Shown in pieces: positions 25,012 through 31,680 of a stretch of 34,507 nt of DNA. A program made the translations under genes and the position numbers. Source of the DNA: Ectothiorhodospiraceae bacterium (GTDB lineage: Bacteria; Pseudomonadota; Gammaproteobacteria; Nitrococcales; Aquisalimonadaceae); the NCBI GenBank assembly GCA_020831885.1, contig JAFIFU010000038.1, positions 1 through 34,507 on the forward strand, given 5' to 3'. The notes under the pieces were generated by a model. The model saw nothing but the letters and a program-made list of their open reading frames with translations. It was not told where the DNA came from and ran no database searches. The first letter of the stretch is position 1, and the number at the start of each line of letters is the position of its first letter.

Positions 25012-25604
25012 GACTCACGGCATCCCGGCCCGTTGGACACAACGATGAACACAAGGTCACCACCGGGGGCGACCGATACGGTCAGATCGGCCGGGGTGCC
25101 ATCCGGGTTAAACCGCACGCGGCAGGCGGCTCCCGAACCTTCGCCACCCAGCGCCGCGAACAAATCCTGCATCCCCGGCCGGCTCTCCGGCGTGAGAACG
25201 TCACCGAACGCCCGGCCGGTGAGATCCTCAAGGCTGCTCCCGCCAAGCTGACGGAGGCCAGTGTGATTCACGTCAATGACCACCCCAGCCCGATCAAGCA
25301 CGAAATAACCCACAGGAGCAAACTCATACAGAACCCGATAGCGGCTCAGGGCTTCCGACGCCTCCCGCTCGGCAACTTCCAACTGCCCTTGCTGCAAACC
25401 GAGTTCAACCTGATGCACCTGCAGTTCATGCAGGAGCTTGAGGGCATCACCGGCTGTGTCCGGAGAGCTGGCGAGCCGGTAGAGCATCCCCAGTGCGTCA
25501 GCGCTGACCGTCCAGCCGGCCGCCGGCGGCGCCGTACCGGATTCGAGCTTGCCTTCGGCTACGAGACGCAGCCGTGCTTCATCCAGCAGATCACCCGACA
25601 CCAT
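25008..25604 (-). CDS. PAS-domain sensor protein without output domain
   Basis: A 198-residue soluble protein. A helical N-terminal part (LHELQVHQVELGLQQGQLEV, residues about 58-90) resembles the signalling helix that often precedes PAS in CheB-CheR-linked kinases. It leads into a PAS fold (about 88-195) with FAPVGYFVLDRAGVVIDVNH and LTGRAFGDVLTPESR. No kinase, GGDEF or DNA-binding domain follows. Start at 25604 follows GGGAGG; an adjacent GTG at 25601 is possible. Its stop overlaps the start of the CheB-CheR-PAS gene, so the two proteins probably work together, with this one as a detachable sensor. Ligand unknown. Confidence 0.82.
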   Translation of the reverse strand: MVSGDLLDEARLRLVAEGKLESGTAPPAAGWTVSADALGMLYRLASSPDTAGDALKLLHELQVHQVELGLQQGQLEVAEREASEALSRYRVLYEFAPVGYFVLDRAGVVIDVNHTGLRQLGGSSLEDLTGRAFGDVLTPESRPGMQDLFAALGGEGSGAACRVRFNPDGTPADLTVSVAPGGDLVFIVVSNGPGCRES

Positions 25605-25668
25605 CCGACCTCCCACGGCTTCGCTGATGCAGTAGACAAAGACGCTTGTCCCCGGCCGAAGCCTGTAT

Positions 25669-27018
25669 TCATCGTACGCTCTTTACCTGATTGTCGGAAC
25701 GCCGCACGACCAATTCGCGCTTCATCTCCGCATGGAAGAAGCGGTAGCCATCGCGGCCATCGGACTTCGTCTGATACATGGCCATGTCGGCCTGTTGGAT
25801 GATGGTCTCTGGATCCCCACCGTGATCGGGATGGATGCTGATACCGACGCTGGCGGAGACCTGCAGTGTGTGCCCCCCCACACGGACCGGCATGGTGACG
25901 GCCCCAAGGAGCTTTTTCGCGATCTGTGCCGCATCATCCGGGCTATCGATCTCCCCGAGCAGAATCACGAACTCATCACCACCGAACCGACAGACGGTAT
26001 CGGTCTCGCGGACGCAGCACGAGAGCCGGTCAGCGATGGCCCGCAGGACCTGGTCACCCATGGCATGACCCAGCGAATCGTTGATCCGCTTGAAGTAATC
26101 CAGATCGATAAACAGCAGAGCAACTTGCTTGCCATGGCGGCGGGCGCCCCCCAAGGCCAGGCTCAGACGTTCCCTCAGCAGGACCCGGTTGGGCAAGCCG
26201 GTCAGGCAGTCGTGATGGGCCAGATAAGCCATCTTCCGGGTCACCGACCGGGACAAACCGACTTCGCGGAAGATGATGACTGCGCCGGCAACCCTGCCGT
26301 TGCGATCATGGATCGGTGCCGCCGAGTCCTCGATACCGATGCTGTCACCATCCCGTTGAAACAGAACGCAATTGGCCACCAGCCCGATTGTCCTGTCCTC
26401 ATTCATGGCGGTGACAGCGGGATTCATCACCGACTCGCCGGTGACACCATCCACGATACGGAAGACGGTGGCCAGAGGCTGCCCCACCGCCTCGTCGCTC
26501 AGCCAACCGGTCAGGGTCTCCGCCACCGGGTTGAGATACGTCACATGGCCTAGTGTGTCGGTCACCAGCACCGCGTCCCCGATTGACTCCAGGGTGACAC
26601 GGGCACGCTCCGCTTTCTCGAACAGCGCCTCTTCGGCCGCCTGCAGAGCTGATTCCGCGGCCTTCCGCCGGGCGATGAAACGGAGAATGGCGGGTAGCCA
26701 GCCATCCTGCTCGAGCCGGGTCTCGTCCAGCGGCAGCATCAGTGCCTCAGGCGCGGCCAGCCTTGCCTGGTCGAGGGCGTCGTCGGCATTGTCCAGGAGC
26801 GTTGGGTGGAACAGCACGACATCCGCTGCACAGACCGCAAGTGCCCCGATGGCGCGGGATACCGTTTCAACCTTCTCAACGCGACAGGGCCCGCTGGCAT
26901 GGCTGGCGATCGAGGCCATAACCGTGGCCGCCGTTGCGGGATCTGGGCCGATGAGGAGGATCGACACCGGGTGGGCCGCAGCCGGCATGGCCGCCGGTGA
27001 TCCTGTCCACCCGTTCAT
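25669..27018 (-). CDS. Diguanylate cyclase with pseudo-receiver and PAS domains
   Basis: A 449-residue soluble enzyme expected to make cyclic di-GMP from two GTP. The N-terminal ~115 residues look like a degenerate receiver: PVSILLIGPDPATA starts it, but where the phosphorylated Asp should follow beta-3 the sequence is VVLFHP. A helix (RRKAAESALQAAEEALFEKA) leads into a PAS domain (about 137-256). The GGDEF domain begins at LAHHDCLTGLPNR, and GGDEF lies at 346-350 with an intact product-inhibition site RETD at 337-340. No EAL domain is present. Start at 27018 (MNGWTGSPAA) has GGAGA upstream; the frame opens at 27105. It precedes the PAS and CheB-CheR genes on the same strand with a 64-bp gap, suggesting one signalling operon. 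Confidence 0.9.
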   Translation of the reverse strand: MNGWTGSPAAMPAAAHPVSILLIGPDPATAATVMASIASHASGPCRVEKVETVSRAIGALAVCAADVVLFHPTLLDNADDALDQARLAAPEALMLPLDETRLEQDGWLPAILRFIARRKAAESALQAAEEALFEKAERARVTLESIGDAVLVTDTLGHVTYLNPVAETLTGWLSDEAVGQPLATVFRIVDGVTGESVMNPAVTAMNEDRTIGLVANCVLFQRDGDSIGIEDSAAPIHDRNGRVAGAVIIFREVGLSRSVTRKMAYLAHHDCLTGLPNRVLLRERLSLALGGARRHGKQVALLFIDLDYFKRINDSLGHAMGDQVLRAIADRLSCCVRETDTVCRFGGDEFVILLGEIDSPDDAAQIAKKLLGAVTMPVRVGGHTLQVSASVGISIHPDHGGDPETIIQQADMAMYQTKSDGRDGYRFFHAEMKRELVVRRSDNQVKSVR

Positions 27019-27062
27019 CCGGCGGTTTCTCCCATGATGCGACTCTCCGTTCGCAGCCCGAA

Positions 27063-27335
27063 TCACCGTGGGCCAGAGAAAGCGTCGTGAAATGCCGGCG
27101 AGCACATTGACACCATGCTGGACAAGCGTGGCAAGCGTGGCCAGCCCCTAGCGTGCCTCGTGCGCGCACCATCCGCCGCCGGTGATACACTGCCGCCTTC
27201 ATCTTCCCAGGTTTGCAGGCGCGTCTGCGTGTCGCCCTGTTGACGATAGGTTGACGTCACCGGGAGCGTGCCGTTGCGCCGGATGGCCTTCGTGTCCCGG
27301 CGTGGCCGGGACTTCTTGCTGTTTCGCAGCTTCAT
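27063..27335 (-). CDS. Possible small basic protein, unrecognised
   Basis: An open frame of 90 residues starts at an ATG with AGGA 8 nt upstream. The first ~48 residues are rich in Lys/Arg (MKLRNSKKSRPRRDTKAIRR) and then polar, with codon use like neighbouring genes. The remainder looks less coding. It lies 44 bp ahead of the diguanylate cyclase on the same strand. I recognise no family. It may be a real small gene, a shortened one with a frameshift near residue 50, or chance. Described for completeness only. Confidence 0.27.
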   Translation of the reverse strand: MKLRNSKKSRPRRDTKAIRRNGTLPVTSTYRQQGDTQTRLQTWEDEGGSVSPAADGARTRHARGWPRLPRLSSMVSMCSPAFHDAFSGPR

Positions 27336-27631
27336 GGTGATATCCTGAGTATCCGAATCCACAGGATGTGCCTGGACGGGAGCTGCGTCTGTGCGCTACA
27401 CGTGTATTCGGGCGGCGCTATGTGCGGCACCACACGGAAAGTTCCCGGTGGCCAGTTGACACGACCGCTTCTGGCTAAAGACCGGTCCTGACCAATCAGG
27501 AAGCCCTGTGGGTTGCTGCAGGAAGGCTGCCATGATCCTATGCTCACAGCGTACTCGGAGTATTTCAGAGCAATCCCCCGGACCACAGGATCAGCCCGAC
27601 TGACCGCTTTTCACAGAGGGAAGACTGGCTT
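27336..27631. promoter_or_regulatory. Upstream region of the Crp/Fnr-like regulator
   Basis: This 296-bp gap separates the minus-strand signalling genes from the plus-strand regulator. TTGACA at 27456-27461 is a perfect -35 hexamer, but the best -10-like sequence nearby (TAAAGA) is too close, so the promoter call is weak. GAGGGAAG just before 27632 is the ribosome site. No terminator or operator stands out. Confidence 0.35.
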
Positions 27632-28351
27632 ATGCAAGTGTTACAGGGGCCGAGACTCAATCAATTGCTCGCCGTGCTCCCGGCGGAGGAGTTCGCGCGC
27701 CTAAGCCCGAGCCTGGAACCGGTGTCCCTCGCCTTGGGCGAGACCTTGTGCGAACCGAACATGGAGATGAATCACGTCTATTTCCCGGTGGACTGCATCG
27801 TATCCCTGCTCTGTCTGATGGAAGATGGTGGTTCGGCGGAGATCTCGGTCGTCGGCAACGAAGGGATCGTCGGGGTCTCGTTATTCATGGGTGGCGAGAC
27901 CACGCCGAGTCAGGCGGTGGTGCAGGCATCCGGGCATGCCTACCGACTCCCCGGGCATGCGCTGAAAGCCGAGTTCTACCGTGGTGGCCCGATGCAACGT
28001 CTGCTGCTGCGCTACACGCAGGCACTGCTCACACAGATGGCGCAGACCGCCGTTTGCAACCGGCATCACACCCTGGATCAGCAGCTTTGCCGCTGGTTGT
28101 TATTGAGCAACGACCGGCTCCAATCCAGCGAACTGGTGATGACGCAGGAACTCATCGCCAACATGCTCGGGGTGCGCCGGGAGGGGGTGACGGAAGCCGC
28201 CGGCAGGCTGCAGAAGGCGGGGCTGATCAGCTATCACCGCGGGCATATTTTCATTCTCGACCGCGCGGCACTGGAGAAACGAAGCTGCGAGTGCTACGAG
28301 GTGGTACGACGCGAGTACGCCCGCCTGCTGCCAGCGGATTCTCCGCTGTAG
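27632..28351 (+). CDS. Crp/Fnr-family transcriptional regulator
   Basis: A 239-residue regulator. The N-terminal cyclic-nucleotide-binding-like beta barrel spans about residues 20-120 (PVSLALGETLCEPNMEMNHV, FPVDCIVSLL, EISVVGNEGIVGVSLFMGG). The Crp phosphate-binding cassette (GExA..AxR) is not evident and the four-Cys iron-sulfur pattern of Fnr is absent, so the signal is unknown. A dimer helix lies near 120-160 and a winged HTH follows (about 165-215: TQELIANMLGVRREGVTEAA, RLQKAGLISYHRGHIFILD). ATG follows GAGGGAAG. This subgroup is common beside envelope-stress genes in environmental bacteria. It converges on the minus-strand tiny-peptide/OmpA set and may regulate it (inference). Confidence 0.9.
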   Translation: MQVLQGPRLNQLLAVLPAEEFARLSPSLEPVSLALGETLCEPNMEMNHVYFPVDCIVSLLCLMEDGGSAEISVVGNEGIVGVSLFMGGETTPSQAVVQASGHAYRLPGHALKAEFYRGGPMQRLLLRYTQALLTQMAQTAVCNRHHTLDQQLCRWLLLSNDRLQSSELVMTQELIANMLGVRREGVTEAAGRLQKAGLISYHRGHIFILDRAALEKRSCECYEVVRREYARLLPADSPL

Positions 28352-28415
28352 ATCAGTCCGCTTCGTCCCTACTTCGTGTCGGATTCCCCAGTTTAGCTTA
28401 AGGAAGCGCGATGTC

Positions 28416-28490
28416 TTACCGTAGACCGATCACGTCCAAGATAAAAAGCGCAACAAAGACCGCTCCCACCAGATAATCTGCATCACTCAT
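28416..28490 (-). CDS. 24-residue hydrophobic membrane peptide (copy 1)
   Basis: A complete reading frame of 24 codons plus TAA. The peptide is one predicted membrane helix: a short acidic start (MSDADY), a hydrophobic core with VGAV and LFIL, and the ending IGLR. It aligns without gaps to the peptide at 30013-30087, with 14 of 24 residues identical. The leader is shared too: AAAAGGTTCAACTAATG here against AAAAGGTCCGACTAATG there, with AAGG as ribosome site. Two copies conserved in both protein and leader argue strongly for translation. I recall similar short 'VG...GLR' peptides annotated as hypothetical in proteobacterial genomes. It lies 241 bp downstream of ompA on the same strand and converges on the Crp-like gene. 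Function unknown. Confidence 0.72.
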   Translation of the reverse strand: MSDADYLVGAVFVALFILDVIGLR

Positions 28491-28616
28491 TAGTTGAACC
28501 TTTTGTATTCCGAATCAGATCTGCCGCAAATCACTCGGGAAGCGCTGACGATGCGTTGAAGGACGGCGCGCGAGCTTGCACGGTCGGACTCGGCTACAAT
28601 TTCTGAAGGCGACAAA

Positions 28617-28640
28617 GCTGCCCCCACCACAGGGGGCAGC
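28617..28640. terminator. Strong hairpin downstream of ompA
   Basis: GCTGCCCCC (28617-28625) and GGGGGCAGC (28632-28640) form a perfect 9-bp stem with a 6-nt loop. On the minus strand it is followed by TTTGTC, consistent with a terminator for the DUF4398-ompA unit; on the plus strand it could stop readthrough from the regulator. Confidence 0.6.
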
Positions 28641-28692
28641 TCGTGTTTCAACAACACTTCCCGTCATATTCGATATGCCCCCTTGGTGGGGC

Positions 28693-28718
28693 AGGGCTGA
28701 CGCGGCGCGATCAGCCCT
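28693..28718. terminator. Second hairpin after ompA stop
   Basis: AGGGCTGA (28693-28700) and TCAGCCCT (28711-28718) form a perfect 8-bp stem with a 10-nt loop, 13 bp past the ompA stop. No T-run follows. It may act with the hairpin at 28617-28640 or stabilise the 3' end of the mRNA. Confidence 0.4.
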
Positions 28719-28730
28719 CCGGGCTATACG

Positions 28731-29558
28731 TCATGAACCGACGTTCGACGCTTGTGGCGTATGCTCGATAACGATTTCCACGCGCCGGTTCTGCTGCCGG
28801 CCGGCGGCGGTGGCATTGGTCGCAACCGGACGATCTTCGCCCATGCCCGACGTGGACAGCCGATCCCGCGGCACGCCGCGCCGGATTAACTCAGAGCGCA
28901 CCGCATCCGCTCTGCGCTGGGACAACCGCTGGTTGGACTCCGCACTGCCAACGCTATCGGTATGACCTTCGATCAGAACCCGGCGATCCGGGTGCTGGAC
29001 GAGAAAATCCACCAGACGGTTCAGGTTGTCCTCGTCGCCACGTTGCAGTTCAGCGCTCCCGGTGGCGAAGTGCAGGTCGCGGAGTGTGAGCACGATGCCA
29101 CGTTCGGTGGTCTCTGCCTGGAGCGTGTCAATTTGGCGCTGCAGATCCTCAACTGCCTGCCGGGCCCGGTCCGCCTCTTCAGTGCGGGCGGCCAGTCGTT
29201 CATCACCACGTGCCTCCTCCATGCTCTGCCGCTGGTCTTCGGCATAACGGGTGATCGCCTTCGCGCGGGCAATCTCGATCTTCCTTTCCGCGATGTAGAT
29301 ACGGTGCTCCGCGAGCCGTGCATCGGATGCAGGCAACGGCTGTTCCGCGATTCGCACGGCTTCTTCAGCGGCACGCAACTCAACCCGGGCCCGCTCGGCG
29401 AGATTCGGGTCATTCTGCAGTGCAGTGAGGTTGTTGCGCGCAGCCTCAGCACCGGCTGGCCTTTCCGGCGTCGATGCGCAGCCGGCCAACAGGACGACGG
29501 ACAAGGCCACTGCGGTCAGGGCGCCGCCCTTTACCGTTTTGGGGGCTCGGATTTTCAT
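28731..29558 (-). CDS. OmpA-like lipoprotein with DUF4398 N-terminal region
   Basis: A 275-residue outer-membrane-anchored protein. The signal ends in a lipobox (VLLAGC) with lipidation at Cys27; Ala follows, so outer-membrane sorting is expected. A helical region (about 30-150, DUF4398-like, rich in Ala/Glu/Arg) leads to the OmpA C-terminal peptidoglycan-binding domain (about 155-267): LHFATGSAEL, IEGHTDSVGSAESNQRLSQR and RAGRQQNRRVEI-like ending (TAAGRQQNRRVEIVI). It should tether the outer membrane to the cell wall through its OmpA domain. The ATG overlaps the stop of the preceding DUF4398 gene by 4 bases (ATGA); GGGAG lies 7 nt upstream. Followed by two hairpins. Confidence 0.92.
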   Translation of the reverse strand: MKIRAPKTVKGGALTAVALSVVLLAGCASTPERPAGAEAARNNLTALQNDPNLAERARVELRAAEEAVRIAEQPLPASDARLAEHRIYIAERKIEIARAKAITRYAEDQRQSMEEARGDERLAARTEEADRARQAVEDLQRQIDTLQAETTERGIVLTLRDLHFATGSAELQRGDEDNLNRLVDFLVQHPDRRVLIEGHTDSVGSAESNQRLSQRRADAVRSELIRRGVPRDRLSTSGMGEDRPVATNATAAGRQQNRRVEIVIEHTPQASNVGS

Positions 29559-29956
29559 TGCTGCTCTCCCATGCGACGCATTTCCTCGGTCAACGCCTCT
29601 GCGCCCCGACCCATCTGCCGATTGATTTCAACCGCCTTGGCGGCTTCCGTTCTGGCGGATGCCAGGTCTGCGGCAACCTCGGCCTCGCGGGCCAGACGCT
29701 CGGCCTCAACCATATCCTCCTGGTCGACGGCATGTTCCGCCTGCTCCAGCTTGCGTTTGGCGTCATCGAGCTCGCTACCGGCGTGTTGGCGACTACCCGC
29801 CTGCTCGGCACGCGCAACGGCCTCCCGCGCCTCTGTCAGTGACACCGTCGGGGCGACCGGCGCCGAGGCGCAGGCACCCAGCAGCAACACGGTCAACGCC
29901 AGGGTCGGTATTACCAGCACGATCCATTTCAGGCGTGCCCGGTTTCGGTTTTGCAT
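29555..29956 (-). CDS. DUF4398 lipoprotein
   Basis: A 133-residue protein with a basic N-terminus, a hydrophobic segment (IVLVIPTLALTVLLLGA) and a lipobox Cys at 29 followed by Ala-Ser. The rest (about 40-130) is helical: SLTEAREAVARAEQAG, then ELDDAKRKLEQAEHAV, and EAERLAREAEVAADLASART. This is the DUF4398 pattern also seen in the N-terminal part of the next gene, so the pair probably interacts through these helices. Start at 29956 follows AAGGAG by 7 nt; the frame opens at 30112 but without family sequence. It overlaps ompA by 4 bases and lies 56 bp after the tiny peptide gene. Role unknown; envelope structural function is likely. Confidence 0.85.
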   Translation of the reverse strand: MQNRNRARLKWIVLVIPTLALTVLLLGACASAPVAPTVSLTEAREAVARAEQAGSRQHAGSELDDAKRKLEQAEHAVDQEDMVEAERLAREAEVAADLASARTEAAKAVEINRQMGRGAEALTEEMRRMGEQQ

Positions 29957-30012
29957 GATGATGCTCCTTGCGCCGACTGGGATTCCCAGTGGAACGTCGT
30001 GGTACGGGCGCC

Positions 30013-30087
30013 TTATCGCAGGCCGATCATGCCCAGGATGAAAAGGACGATGACGACGGCGCCGACGATGTAAATGATGTTGTTCAT
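30013..30087 (-). CDS. 24-residue hydrophobic membrane peptide (copy 2)
   Basis: A 24-codon frame ending in TAA. The peptide begins MNNIIYIVGAVV, continues with LFIL and ends IGLR; nearly all of it is hydrophobic, giving one short membrane helix with a positively charged C-terminal residue. It shares 14 of 24 residues with the copy at 28416-28490, and its leader AAAAGGTCCGACTAATG is nearly the same. It lies 56 bp upstream of the DUF4398 gene on the same strand and is probably the first gene of that operon. Function unknown; single-helix peptides of this size often modulate larger membrane proteins, but that is only a possibility. Confidence 0.78.
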   Translation of the reverse strand: MNNIIYIVGAVVIVLFILGMIGLR

Positions 30088-30196
30088 TAGTCGGACCTTT
30101 TGAGCAAGCCAACGAAAACCGATGACTCTGAGAACACGCTACGCGCCTCTCAGGCTTTGATCTGTACGCTCCCCCACATACGCTTCTCTGACAGGT

Positions 30197-30208
30197 GTTT
30201 ACGTAAAC
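30197..30208. promoter_or_regulatory. 12-bp perfect palindrome, possible operator
   Basis: GTTTACGTAAAC is a perfect 12-bp palindrome, 110 bp upstream of the tiny-peptide/DUF4398/ompA operon start and 88 bp past the azlD stop. It does not match Crp (TGTGA-N6-TCACA) or Fnr (TTGAT-N4-ATCAA) sites. The 208 bp between 30088 and 30295 hold no gene. Confidence 0.4.
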
Positions 30209-30295
30209 CCCGCGCCACGCAGGGGTGGGGGAGAAGCGGTCGGGCCGGCGCGCACGGACCGTAGAGGATACGGGCGCGGCCGATGGTCCTCCGGC

Positions 30296-30619
30296 TCAGC
30301 GGAGCAGCAAACCCAGTGCGTAGGCCAGCACGCCGGCAAGGATGGGCAGCACGAAACCTCCGCGCCAGCGGTACAGAACCAGCGCCGTGAGCAGGCCCAG
30401 TACTTCCGGAAGCCAGTCCAGCCAACCGCTGCGACCGGCACCATCACCCACCACCGACACCGCAAGGAGCGCCGCGATCAGCATGGGCCCCAGGGTCTGC
30501 AGGACGCGGAACGGCCGGCCGGTGGTATCCAGCCTCCTCCCCCAGAGCATCGGTAAGGCCCGCATCCCGTAGGTACCCAGCGCGATGCCGCCGATCAGTG
30601 CGATCGTGTTGAGGTCCAT
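30296..30619 (-). CDS. azlD: AzlD-family transporter small subunit
   Basis: A 107-residue membrane protein with about four hydrophobic segments. The opening TIALIGGIALGTYGMRALPM and the later LPEVLGLLTALVLYRWRGGF, LPILAGVLAYALGLLLR are typical of AzlD. With AzlC it forms the LIV-E type exporter of branched-chain amino acids (BrnFE in Corynebacterium). ATG at 30619 lies inside the end of azlC, a 25-base overlap, so translation is coupled. Substrate range beyond branched-chain amino acids or methionine is unknown. Confidence 0.9.
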   Translation of the reverse strand: MDLNTIALIGGIALGTYGMRALPMLWGRRLDTTGRPFRVLQTLGPMLIAALLAVSVVGDGAGRSGWLDWLPEVLGLLTALVLYRWRGGFVLPILAGVLAYALGLLLR

Positions 30620-31299
30620 GGCATTCCCCGATAGCAGACCAATGCACCGGCCACACTGGCGATCAGAATGGCGGCGGCGGCGTAGCCGGCCAGGCTCAGG
30701 CCAGCGGCCAGGACCAGTGTGGTGACGATGCCCAGGCGCCGGCCCGCCTGGAAGTACGGCAACACCAGCAGCAGAAACAACGCCGGCAAGGCAAATGGCA
30801 GGGCGTTCGCCAGCAAGGGCAACGTGCGGATGATCCAGTCCCCTGCCAAGGCGCCGATCACGGTGGCGCCCACCCAGGCACCGTAGGCCGCGGATTCCAC
30901 GCCGGCCATCCACCAGGGGCGTTGCGCCGGGGGCTGGGCGTCCAGCCGTGACAAGGCCACCGCAAAGACTTCGTCCGTCAGCCCGTGGGAGAGGACGGCG
31001 AGACCGGTGGCCGGGGCAGGGATCCGGGCTGCGATACTGGGGCCGTACAACAGGTGGCGGGCGTTCAGAAGCAGACAGAGCATCAGCGCCAGCAACCACG
31101 GCGCACCGGCGGCCAGCAGGGCAATCAGCATGAACTGGGCGGCGCCGGAGAAGATCAGTACCGATGCCAGCGTGGCCTCGAGGAGCCCCAGGCCATGCTG
31201 GCTCGCCAACAGGCCGAACGTCACCCCGACCGGTAGATAGCCCAGGGCGATGGGCGCCCCGTCGCCCAACCCCCGGCGGTAGGCAAGCCGCCGCTTCAT
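30595..31299 (-). CDS. azlC: AzlC-family transporter large subunit
   Basis: A 234-residue inner-membrane protein. The conserved AzlC pattern is plain: GAPIALGYLPVGVTFGLLAS near residues 14-33, then LIFSGAAQFMLIALL, LNARHLLYGPSIA, and SHGLTDEVFAVAL. About seven membrane segments are visible. It is the large subunit of the branched-chain amino acid exporter with AzlD. Start at 31299 (MKRRLAYRRG) is preceded by GGGAG; the frame opens at 31335. It could relieve amino acid overload, but the livGHMKF block nearby appears to serve another substrate. Confidence 0.92.
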   Translation of the reverse strand: MKRRLAYRRGLGDGAPIALGYLPVGVTFGLLASQHGLGLLEATLASVLIFSGAAQFMLIALLAAGAPWLLALMLCLLLNARHLLYGPSIAARIPAPATGLAVLSHGLTDEVFAVALSRLDAQPPAQRPWWMAGVESAAYGAWVGATVIGALAGDWIIRTLPLLANALPFALPALFLLLVLPYFQAGRRLGIVTTLVLAAGLSLAGYAAAAILIASVAGALVCYRGMPWTSTRSH

Positions 31300-31680
31300 G
31301 GCGCCACTCCCACCCGGAATGCGCCTGCCTACCATGCTAATCCTTCAGAACACACCACCATGCCACCGCCCTATTGCAGGACCCGACAGCCGGCCTCTCG
31401 ATCCCGCCGATCACGCGCCGGCGCAAGCAGCGGACCGGGTAAATTCCGAGCGCCAGTGTAGCCGACCGGTCAATACGTACAAGACATCCACGTGGGAGCG
31501 GCTTCTGATCCCGGCAAGTCAATATGTTCTGACGCTTGCTCACGGGAGGGCGCCATCAGTCCGTAGAGCGCTCCCAAGCAACCCTGCACCCGATGGAATT
31601 ACACCGCAAGCGCCGGAGTGTGGCCACGAGCGGATCGTCCGATAGTGCCCGTGTGTTCAGCGCATCACCAGAGGACGCGG
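31300..31680. promoter_or_regulatory. Divergent intergenic region, azlC and eamA
   Basis: These 381 bases separate azlC (minus) from the EamA-Ada pair (plus) and must carry promoters for both. I see no convincing gene, no clear -35/-10 pair and no Ada-box-like AAAGCGCA. A loose inverted repeat (GGGAGGGCGC near 31545, GCGCTCCC near 31569) is the only visible structure. Confidence 0.4.

Noticed and set aside
27456-27461. TTGACA as the -35 of a sigma-70 promoter for the Crp-like gene
   Set aside because: No acceptable -10 at 16-18 bp; kept only as a weak note within the intergenic entry.
28445-28453. AAAGCGCAA, an exact Ada-box-like sequence
   Set aside because: It lies inside the tiny-peptide coding region, 4 kb from ada, and not in a promoter; chance is likely.
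28576-28965. Plus-strand frame of 129 codons overlapping ompA's 3' end
   Set aside because: Overlaps the hairpins and the antisense of ompA; no recognizable protein features.
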